A DNA stretch of 64,000 bases from NCBI GenBank assembly GCA_907165135.1, contig OU015566.1:126501-190500 (forward strand). Direction: 5' to 3'. The number at the start of each line of letters is the position of its first letter. Positions within the stretch are counted from its first letter, which is position 1. The DNA comes from Oikopleura dioica (lineage: Eukaryota; Chordata; Appendicularia; Copelata; Oikopleuridae). Below, piece after piece: positions 48,587 through 57,300 of this stretch. The position numbers and the translations under genes are program-made. The notes under the pieces are model-generated. The model saw only the letters and a program-made list of their open reading frames with translations. It had not been told where the DNA came from and did no database searches.

Positions 48587-49656
48587 TGGTGCCCACGCCG
48601 GAAGCCAACTTCAAGGTGAATAAAATGCCCGAAGAATTACTTTTCGCTTCATTTCCCTCCCTCAATTCTCGTCAATTTTTTCGGCCGAATATGCTTTCTT
48701 ATGAATTTTTGATTTCTAAAAATAATTTGAGCGACAAAATTAAAGCGATGGAAAAAATTTTCGATAAAAGTATAAAAGATCATAATCGAGAGTCTGATCG
48801 AGAAAATTTGGAAAAAGCTTTTGCTCGACAAGTTGTTGATTGCATTCGCAATAATTGCTCGCATGAATTCGTGAATAATTACGGGCGAGAGATGGCCAAT
48901 TTTGAAAACATGAAGGAAACTTTTGAATTTTTGGAATCGGTTTTTGGAACAGAGTCAGAGGAAGAAAAGCGAGAGCGGGCGGGGATCGAACTTGAAAATC
49001 TTTGCCGTAGATCGGAAATGAATGAAAAGTTCTCCTCATTTTTGACACGAATAAAGTCAGTCGCGGAAATTATCTCTGATAAGCCAGATGCGGTTGCGTT
49101 TATCGTCAACGCTCATTTTTTGAAAAATCTGGAACCGGCGAATAAATCATTTTTGCGTGATCACGGGTTCGGTAAGAAAAGTGCTCAGGAAATTGCGACC
49201 TTTTTGGATTCTCGAGAGAGATATTTAAGTGTCAATGTTTCTTCGATTGAGTCTGCTAATCTGGCATCCTTTGTTGATCGAACGAGTGACCTTTTGGATT
49301 CGAAATTGACTCAGATGGAGACAAATTATGAACGCAAGAATGCCGAATTATTAGAACAGATCAAACAGCTTACGGCGACAGTAGCTAAAATTGAACTCGA
49401 AAAAAAGGCCAAAAATCAGGATATGAGCAGACCTGCAAACCCGCCTGCCTCAGCAAATTTTATCCCCCCGTTTCCGTTTCCGAGATTTCAACAACCGCCC
49501 CAAGCGGCCCCTTTTTGCCAAAATTGCCAACAATGGGGTCATGTCAAACCGAGGTGCCCCAAGATTAAGTGTTATGAGTGTCAGGGTTTTGGTCATATTG
49601 GCAGATACTGCTTGAAAAGACGGGAGAATAACAGCCAAGATCAGGCAAAAAACTAG
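48586..49656 (+). CDS. gag: gag of the split LTR element (356 aa)
   Basis: The ATG at 48586 uses the last base of the LTR and the first two of the primer-binding site; the protein starts MVPTPEANFKVNKMPEE. The same KMPEE(Y/L)LF segment follows the start of the gag at 27127-28284, supporting both starts. A helical capsid-like region covers residues ~20-250, then a basic coiled segment, a P/F-rich linker and two CCHC knuckles (CQNCQQWGHVKPRC, CYECQGFGHIGRYC). The frame is intact. It ends in the frameshift heptamer and a TAG; pol continues in the -1 frame. Gag and the linked pol N-terminus would still be made if the LTR is active. Confidence 0.94.
   Translation: MVPTPEANFKVNKMPEELLFASFPSLNSRQFFRPNMLSYEFLISKNNLSDKIKAMEKIFDKSIKDHNRESDRENLEKAFARQVVDCIRNNCSHEFVNNYGREMANFENMKETFEFLESVFGTESEEEKRERAGIELENLCRRSEMNEKFSSFLTRIKSVAEIISDKPDAVAFIVNAHFLKNLEPANKSFLRDHGFGKKSAQEIATFLDSRERYLSVNVSSIESANLASFVDRTSDLLDSKLTQMETNYERKNAELLEQIKQLTATVAKIELEKKAKNQDMSRPANPPASANFIPPFPFPRFQQPPQAAPFCQNCQQWGHVKPRCPKIKCYECQGFGHIGRYCLKRRENNSQDQAKN
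48587..48604 (+). promoter_or_regulatory. Primer-binding site of the split LTR element
   Basis: TGGTGCCCACGCCGGAAG directly follows the LTR end. It begins TGG as expected for tRNA 3'-CCA priming, and it doubles as codons 1-6 of gag. It differs from the site of the third element. Confidence 0.7.
49647..49653 (+). promoter_or_regulatory. -1 ribosomal frameshift heptamer AAAAAAC
   Basis: Read in the gag frame as A AAA AAC, followed immediately by the TAG stop. Frame arithmetic places the next -1 codon (CTA at 49653) in the frame of pol, open through the protease motif LLDTGSQLN near 49770. AAAAAAC is an established slippery heptamer. Confidence 0.87.
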
Positions 49657-51683
49657 ATTTTGGAGCGAATTCTGGTCAAATAACCGTTCCAAAAATCTCA
49701 ATTAACAAAATTGGAGAGCAATTTTATGTAAATGTAAATATTTTTAACTCACCTGTTCGATTTTTGTTAGATACCGGTTCACAATTAAATTGTATTTGTA
49801 AGAAAAATGTACCAAAAAACATAAAAATTCAAAAAACAAAAACTGAAGCAGTTAATTATTCCGGCGGACATATTGAGATTTTGGGGAAAGTCGAAGCGGA
49901 TATAATTATCGAAAATGTTAATTGGGGCAAATCAGAGTTTTATGTCGTTCCCGATAATCTTAGCCCTATTTTGGGTGTTCCTGCTATACAAGATAATGAA
50001 ATAATGATTAATCTACATCGCCGTAGAATTATTCAATCTGGACCGATAGAGCGTTTTGCGAAATTAAATCAAGTTGTTGCGGAAGACACTGTCGAGGACA
50101 ATGATGATAAGAAAAATAGCAGTGAATATGATGCATTCTCGACGGAAACTTTTTTATTTAGGCCAAAATCAGAATTCATTATTGATTTAAAAATAGACAA
50201 TCTTGACCGCTCAAAAAGTCTCTCATTCGATCAATCTAATCTTGGAAATTCAAAATTGCAGCTTATTCCTAGCTTTCAGGTTGTCGATAAAAATTCCCCA
50301 AAGTTTCGTCTTCTTGTTGTTAATCCGACAGATACAGTAATAAGAATCCCCGCGGGTACGATTTTTGTTAAATTGCACGAAATTGTCGAGATTGCAAGAA
50401 TCAAAAATATAAAGCATAAAAACTTGAAAAATATTTCCGTCGGAAGGATTAACTCTCCAAAAATAAAAATGAATTTTGACGCCCTTCTTGATGATTTTGT
50501 TCACCTTTTTTTGGATGATGATGATGAACTCCCCGAATGTACGATTGAAAAATTTTCAATAGACACAGATACAGAATTCCCAATCTCATCAGCTCCATAT
50601 CGCACCGCTTTTAGCTTACGAAATGTTCTTCGAGATCTTTTAGACAAATTTATGGGTAATAAATTGATAGAACGATGCACAAGCCCATGGAATAGTCCAT
50701 GTATTTTGGTCAGAAAAAAGAATGGGCAATTCCGTCTCGTTATCGATTTTAGAAAATTGAACGATGAAACAGTACAGATACATCATCCACTGCCAAATTT
50801 AGAGGATTCTTTGTCTTACTTAGATAAAAGCACTATTTTTTCTTCGATAGATTTGATTAAGGGTTTCCACCAGATCGCTCTCTCAGAGGAGGCAAAAGAT
50901 AAAACCGCATTCTCAAACGAATTTGGACAATTTAGATTTTTGCGAATGCCGATGGGCTGTCGAAATGCTCCAAGTTTTTTCATGAGAGTTATTGATCAGG
51001 CCCTTAGAGGCGTAGAAAAATCTGAGATTTTACCGTACATGGATGATATTCTTATTCATAGTAAAACAGAAGAACAGCATTTCTTAAATATCAAAAAGTT
51101 TTTTCACATTCTAGACGCAAATAATTTAAGAATAAATTCACGTAAAGCTTCATTTTTTACGAGATCAGTGACATTTTGCGGCTATTTTATTTCGGATGGC
51201 AATATTTCTCCTTCAACTGATAAAATTCAAGCAATAAAAAATTTACAAATTCCATGCTCCAAAGAAAGTGCACAAAGCCTTTTTGGGCTTTTGAATTTTC
51301 ATAGGCGTTTTATTAAAAATTTTGCGGCTATCGCATTACCTATAACAAAAACTTGGAGAAATGGGTTTTTATGGACGAATGATGCTACTGAAGCCTTTAA
51401 AAAGCTTCAGAGTATTATTTGTGATAATGCGATGAAACTTAAAATAACCCCTGTAGAAGACGCACTGTTTGTTCTTGAAACAGATGCGTCAAATAATGCC
51501 TATGGTGGTGTCCTGTATATCTGTGAGAAAAATTGTAGGGAGGAGTCTCATCATCATTCGAGCGAGTGCTTGATTCCTGTGGGCTATAATAGTGGTAATT
51601 TTAATGAAACTCAGTCAAGATACACAATTATCGAAAAAGAGTTATTTTCAGCAAAACAATGCATGATGAAATGGGCTATATAT
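49653..51683 (+). pseudogene. pol: pol N-terminal part (protease, RT, RNase H) of the split element
   Basis: Entered by -1 frameshift. In order: protease (LLDTGS near 49770), a linker, RT with LVIDFRKLN and YMDD (about 51038), and RNase H with TDAS (about 51480) and IIEKELFSAK. Homology to the intact pol ends after MKWAIY at 51683; the frame then runs through a hairpin to a stop at 51755. The missing C-terminal part corresponds to what is preserved, on the other strand, at 18773-20811, minus about 500 bp. There are no other lesions. Confidence 0.9.
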
Positions 51684-51714
51684 GATATACTGTATGGTCC
51701 ATACCATACAGTAT
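51684..51714. repeat. Perfect 12-bp hairpin at the pol breakpoint
   Basis: ATACTGTATGGT, four-base loop CCAT, ACCATACAGTAT. It begins exactly where pol homology stops, and its left arm (ATATACTGTAT) is also the sequence at the other pol breakpoint at 20813. It looks like the terminus or footprint of a mobile element. Confidence 0.6.
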
Positions 51715-53382
51715 GGTTAGGCAGTTCGGGTCAAGATGATTTTCAGATAAATTGAAAGTTGAGACTCAGTCTTGGTGGGTGGAAAGATTTAGTCTCCCAG
51801 ATCAGCTGGATGAGGATGAAACGTAATAAGAGATTAGCTGGATGATTAAAAAAGACTTTTCAAACAGAAGAGAAGATCACAAGACAGCTGGATTAAAATT
51901 TGATTACAATAGGATGAACTTTGATGGAGGTTTTATTGAATAAACTCACGTTTTCGGAAGTTTTAAGTGTGATTTTTGGAATCTCCATGGACCATGGTCA
52001 AATTTGTATTTTCCTCGATAAATTTGCGATTTCCCAGTGAGCCTCGCTGTTTCCCGCAGAGTTGGGCAGTTCGGCCGTGTAGGGCTTGTCACCCGCTGGG
52101 GGGCAGGCGAATCCCTCTTACCCCCATTATACCTACCGGGTGTGCCCATCTCCTACCGCGTTACTCGCGTGTGCCTCAGCTGCTCCACCCTCGCGCCTCT
52201 CGCGCGCCCTTTTAGAATTCGCTCTAGCGAGTGCGTGGAGAAGTTCTTTTTTCCCGTTTGGACAGTCCCTGCTATAAGAGGCCGTATCCGTTGTCGGTTC
52301 GGTCGGTCTGGTCCGTTTTTTGGTCGCTCGGTTTTCGGGTTTTTGATCGGATTACTCGGTTTTTAAAATCAAAATCAAGATCAAGAAATCAAATTTTTAT
52401 AATATTTGTCATTCTCACAAGGCGCTCTAATCAAAGCATTTTACTGTGACAGTAGATTTGCTCTAAATACAAAGATTAAAAAGATTATCAAGAGCTTTTG
52501 CGCAGAAATTCAAAAAATCGTCCAATTTTAATCAGTTCTTTCTGTTTTTAAAATTATTTTTATTACTTTTCAAAAAAAATGAAAATTTTCGATTTTTCTC
52601 AAAAAAAAATTTCATGACGAATATAGGTAGTATAGGACGTATATAGGAATAGAGGTATATGAGTATTTTGAGTTCCAAAAAATCCAAAAATGCAAGTGTT
52701 CAGTGAGAGGATTTTCTTTTCGTAAAAGGGAAGTCTTCCTCTGGCGGGTTCTTCCGCGTTGTTCTCCGCTTAGTGAAAAAGCGAAAAACGCACACTTGGT
52801 GTCGTTTATTCGGGCTCGAGTCCAGGGAAACCCCCTTCTTTCATCGGTATCTTTTTTAGTGCAGAACGCAGTTCTGTATTTACAGAATGCCATTCTGCAT
52901 TTGCAGAATGCCGTTCACCCTTATTTCGATTCTTGAAAATGAGAAACTCATTATCACCCAAATCATTCTAGATCTTAAAAAAGAGCACAATAAAAGACCA
53001 TAATATGAAACTATGAACTGTCTGTATTTACTTTTGACTCTCTATTAGGTTGATTCTTATCAAAAACATCTTCCAAGAATTAAAAAGAATGCTATATCAT
53101 ATAATAAGACAAATATTCTTAAAATATCGATGCGATAAATAAGCGCTTACACTCAGCAACTCGCGAAATAATATGGTGACCATACGCAAATACTGACTAA
53201 AATCAAGGTCAGGTCTTCTGAGGGATCTTCATGGTGAAATGATATAAAATGCTCGATCATAAACCCGTTAACAAAGCAGTCAATATGTAATTTGTTTACT
53301 AAAATAGGTGGTGGCCTAAAACGTCGTCCAGTTGCTGCATGTGCGGCCTAAAACGTCTTTCCTGTTGCTGCATGTGTGGCCC
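51715..53382. other. Repeat-rich spacer without a recognised gene
   Basis: 51756-51960 has three AGCTGGAT direct repeats. 52030-52330 is locally GC-rich with a TATA-like CTATAAGAGG at about 52271, possibly a promoter or LTR fragment. About 52860-52920 carries the palindromic CAGAATGCCATTCTGCA / TGCAGAATGCCGTTC terminus that recurs at about 55475 and 63310. 53310-53395 has three tandem copies of a GGCC(T/C)AAAACGTC unit with GTTGCTGCATGTG. The open frames at 52037-52366 have no recognisable content. Confidence 0.5.
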
Positions 53383-53558
53383 AAAACGTCTTTTGGGCCC
53401 CTAGGCTAAATATATGAGTGGGTCGAGAGATGCTTGGTAAAGCCACGTCGCCTAACAGCCCAATAATAGCAATAATAGCTAGCTCCGACGATGACTCGGC
53501 TTCTTACCTAACGATGACACAAGAAAACCTATTAGCCTAGGGGCCCAAAAGACGTTTT
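53383..53558. mobile_element. Fold-back/MITE-like element with perfect 27-bp inverted repeats
   Basis: The arms at 53383-53409 and 53532-53558 are exact reverse complements, beginning AAAACGTCTTTTGGGCCC, around a ~122-bp core without coding capacity. No target duplication is evident. The left arm overlaps the third copy of the AAAACGTC tandem unit. Confidence 0.65.
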
Positions 53559-54379
53559 GTTGAAAAATGTCCGGAAAATTGGACCATGGTTAATTTTGCA
53601 GTGCCCAACTTAAATGCCTTATAATCGGAAAAGTGTCCGGAAAAATGGACTCCGGAAAAATGGAAACAAACTGTAATTTCGAGAAAAATTCGCACGCGAG
53701 TTTCGGGTATTTTTTTCAACTATGGCAAAAACCAATTTCTTATTAATCGATTACTTATCAATAAAATGATTGAGTTTTTGCATTTTTTTCTTTAATCATT
53801 TATCAACGATGTCACTTATAATATCTAATCAATTAAAATAGAAATGGATTCTGTTTATATCAAGTATTTTCAGTAGTTGATAGGATTACAACGATTCAAA
53901 CTGAACCGAAAAATTCATTAACCCATCTTGATTTTTTGCATTTATGGTCCTCAAAATCAACAAAGAAAACTTCTGTGTTTTTGGTTCTATACTCTTGAGT
54001 ATCCTTATAATCAGGCGTCAGGATTCGCTTGGCTTCACGAGGCGAATTCGCTTCGCTTTCGCTTTTTACCAAAAATTTTTGCTCAATTTTTCAGAAGGAA
54101 GAATGTGTTAAAATTTATTAAAATAAATTGATTTGTTCTAGGATAACGATAATGAACGCCAATAACCAAAATTTATGGGTTTTTTTAAGCCACAAGGAGT
54201 CGAAAAGAGAACGTTTTGCGTGCGCAAGGGGTGTTTAAATTTTTGTGCTTTAATCAGGCATTTTTAATCACGCTAGAATACGCCAAAGAATCTCGCATCA
54301 TGATTTTCTAGACGTTGTTATTGAAGAACTAGCTAGAGGAGCTTGTTTTTGGGGCAATTAGTTGCCACTGTAATTCACA
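53559..54379. other. Upstream region of the glycosyltransferase gene
   Basis: AT-rich spacer. GTGTCCGGAAAAATGGA and related TCCGGAAAA-ATGGA units recur at about 53568, 53633 and 53651. No coding frame is supported. The promoter of the downstream gene is presumably here, but no clear TATA or initiator could be assigned. Confidence 0.4.
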
Positions 54380-57300
54380 ATGACAAGATACAAGAGAAAC
54401 CAGAAGCAGACTATGAATATTGTTTTTGCTCTTGTTACCGTAATAGTAAGCGAAAAAAGCCTTTAAGTCGGGGGTCGACGAGAATCGGTATTTTTAGGAA
54501 CAAAATTCCGAAAAACCTGATTGGCTGGAAAAATTTGGACTTTTTGAGTGATAATAAAAGGGTTGAAAATCTATCGGCGAAAAGAAGAAAAAATTTTGAC
54601 CAGAAAAAATGGTCCAAAACTTGTCTAAAAATGAACCCAAAATTTCCATTTTGGCAATTTTCTGATTTTTTCGTCGTGTTTTTTCGGACACGTTTGGTAA
54701 AGAAGTGCACGAAATTTCTGCGAAGACTCGAGAAATTCTTAGCCGATAGATTCTTAATACCCTTCTTTTCCCAACCGAGAAGTCAAAATAAACTTACGAA
54801 ATTTTCGAAATAAATAATTTTGACTATATTTTTGAATTCCTTATCAAAATCTAAAAATTCTTTGTTTCTAGCTTTTTTTTTATTAGTCCATGTAAAACCC
54901 GATAAAAATCGAGTTTTACTTTGAGTCAAAATTGGAAAAAACACCCGAAAACCGCGTGCGCGTGCGTGCGCGTGCGCGAATTTTTAAAAATCCCGTGCGC
55001 ATTGATTTTAAGAACCCGCGTGCGGGTGCGTGCGCGCACGTGCGCCCACGTGCGAACCTTTTAACATGATATTTTCTTGTGTTTTTAGCTAAAATTTAGG
55101 TAATTGTGATCAATTTTTGTATAAATTAAGTTTAATATTGACTTTGATTCTATAGAAATAAGTCAAGGGCTCTTCAAAAAATATATATAAATAAATAAAA
55201 TGATTTTTCTTTGTTTAGGTTTTTGAGAAAAATTTTTTGGAAGGACAAAAACTCAAAATTTTGAAGAGATTTTTCCCTATTTTTCACATTTGCACGCGTG
55301 CGCGCACGTGCGCTCTTTTTATCTCCGGGTGCGCGTGCGTGAGTCTTCGAAAATCTCGCGTTCGAGTGCGTGCGCGTGCGCAAAACACGCACGCATGCGC
55401 ACGTGCGCCGCACGCGCACGTATTTTTTCGCACTATGCTTTGAGTATAAGCTTATACTATAAGCGTGCGGCGGTTCTGCATTTTCAGAACGCCGTTCTGC
55501 TGCAGGACGTGGCCGCCCTACACCCATTTTTTTCTGAGACACTGACCCTTAATTATTTGATTGCCGATTAATTCTTAAGGGGGAGGTCGTCAATATCGGG
55601 GTTTCTCTTGAACAAAAAAGCGGGAAAACCTGCTTGGTTGAGAGAAATTCGAATTTACGGGTGAATAGAAAAGGGTTTAAATAATTCATCGGCGAAAACT
55701 AGAAAAATTTTTTGCCAGAAAAAATGGGTCGAAAATCCCGTCAAAGTAGGGCCATTTTCGCGAAAATCGACCAAAAACGATCATTTTTTAACAATTTTCT
55801 CAATTTAACCCCCTAAAACTTATTTTTATCAGAAAATTTAAGGCTCAATAGTAGGGTAGGCCAAGAAAAAAGTGAAGTCTCATTTCAGCAGGATCTGACA
55901 ATTCCAAAAATATATTATTCATATGCACACTTTTGTATAAGTGTGATTTTGATAACCCATGAAGATCCATGTTGACGACCCCCCCCCTTAAGGGTCCCAT
56001 CTATCTGTTAATTATATTTGATTGGCGAAAAAAAGTCAGGGTTTTGAGAATTTTTGTTCGGGAGACGCCCCCACTTTAAGGGGGTCCCCATTGGTTTTTG
56101 CGAAATCACCCATTTTTGAACAGCGCTGACCAACAGATGCTCTTTTATTTTTGAATTCTTCAACTTTTAAATTGTAGATCTAACCTTCAACTAAAAATGT
56201 AAATTTGGAGAAAAAAAATTATCAAGCAGTTTAGGCGCTAGAGAGCTCAAAAGAGGTCTTACTCGAGAAGAATACCTATTTTGGGTCATTTTCAAACACG
56301 CCTCAAGCCCAAAAAGTAACAGATTTTTTTCAAACTAGGTATGTTTTTCGAAACAACTAACCTTGATCTAAAAATGTAATGAAGAATAGCTGGATACCCC
56401 AAAAAATGTTTATGTAATATCGACGATGAAAAAAAAGTACGATTTTAAAAATTTCGGCCCTTTGAATTGCCTTCCGGGCATAACCCAGACTCTTATTTTT
56501 TGGCATACATAGAAAGCTGAGCTTAAAAGCTCTCTAAAAATGTGTCGTATAAGGCAGTACGACTGATTTAAAAATGGGATAATTTTTTCATTTTCACACT
56601 TAGACATCAAAATCGGCGACTTCAAGCTCAATTTTCGGGACATTCTCTTGACAATAAAGAAAAATGGTCAAGAAATTTTTTGTTGCTCTTTACATTAGCT
56701 TTTTAAAAATTGATAAATGACATCGTGTAGATAAATGTAGGAGTTGTTTGCTAAGCAAACTGCAATAAACTCCTACATTTTAAAAATTATTAAAGAATTT
56801 TAAAATTCCGTCTTTTGCAAAAGCAATGGGGACCCCCTTAACCTTTATTTTTGAAAAATTTTTCCAAGAAATTTTTTTTCGACCCTTCCCTTTTTACCTA
56901 AGGAATCAAATATTTTCAATAGAATCAGGTTTTCCCGCATTTTTGTTTTTCCGTAATCCGGATATTGACGACCCCCCCCCCCCTTAATTTAATAATAATA
57001 ATTTTTTCAAGGTTATTTTGATAAAAATCTTTGGAAACGATCAAGTGATCAAAGGAACAATAAAAATCAATGATGAATGCTCAGAAAGTGTGAATGACAT
57101 TTTTCTTGATCTTGAAAAGCTTGAGGAAAATTATCCAGATCTTCAAGGAATCAGAAGAAAAGACATTGTCACCAATAAATGCTTCTATCCAGGTACATTC
57201 AGTTCTTTTTCATTTAATAATCGAATTAAGGCTATTCAAGCGTAAATTCAATCATAAGATTCAATCGTCATTTCAACCCAAAGATCCTCGCAAAGCCTGA

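Larger units (their letters stand above)
54467..56983. mobile_element. TTAA-flanked element filling GT31 intron 1, with nested insertions
   Basis: The outer ends are GTCGGGGGTCGACGAG (54467) and the C-rich TATTGACGACCCCC (ending 56983), flanked by TTAA at 54463-54466 and 56984-56987. Long subterminal homology (CGGGAAAACCTGATT on the right, CGAAAAACCTGATTGG on the left) supports inverted repeats of >100 bp. TTAA targets are typical of piggyBac-type elements. Removing it leaves an intron of about 45 nt (GTAAGC...TTTTTTCAAG), the normal size here. The left end is diverged, so the outer element is less certain than the nested ones. Confidence 0.55.

Noticed and set aside
25735-51702. TATGGTCCATA at the pol breaks of the third element (25740) and the split element (51692) as a shared breakpoint signal
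   Set aside because: In the third element most of it is the normal codons for YM in the RT active site; the match is probably chance.
52037-52366. 109-codon frame in the GC-rich part of the spacer
   Set aside because: Overlapping open frames in other phases, no domain, and no splice or poly(A) context.
54955-55430. Arginine/alanine-rich open frames over the CG tracts
   Set aside because: They are simple-repeat translations in several frames and strands at once.
57018-57245. 75-codon continuous frame as a separate gene
   Set aside because: A 38-nt GT-AG intron at 57193-57230 joins it in frame to the GT31 exons, which explains it better.
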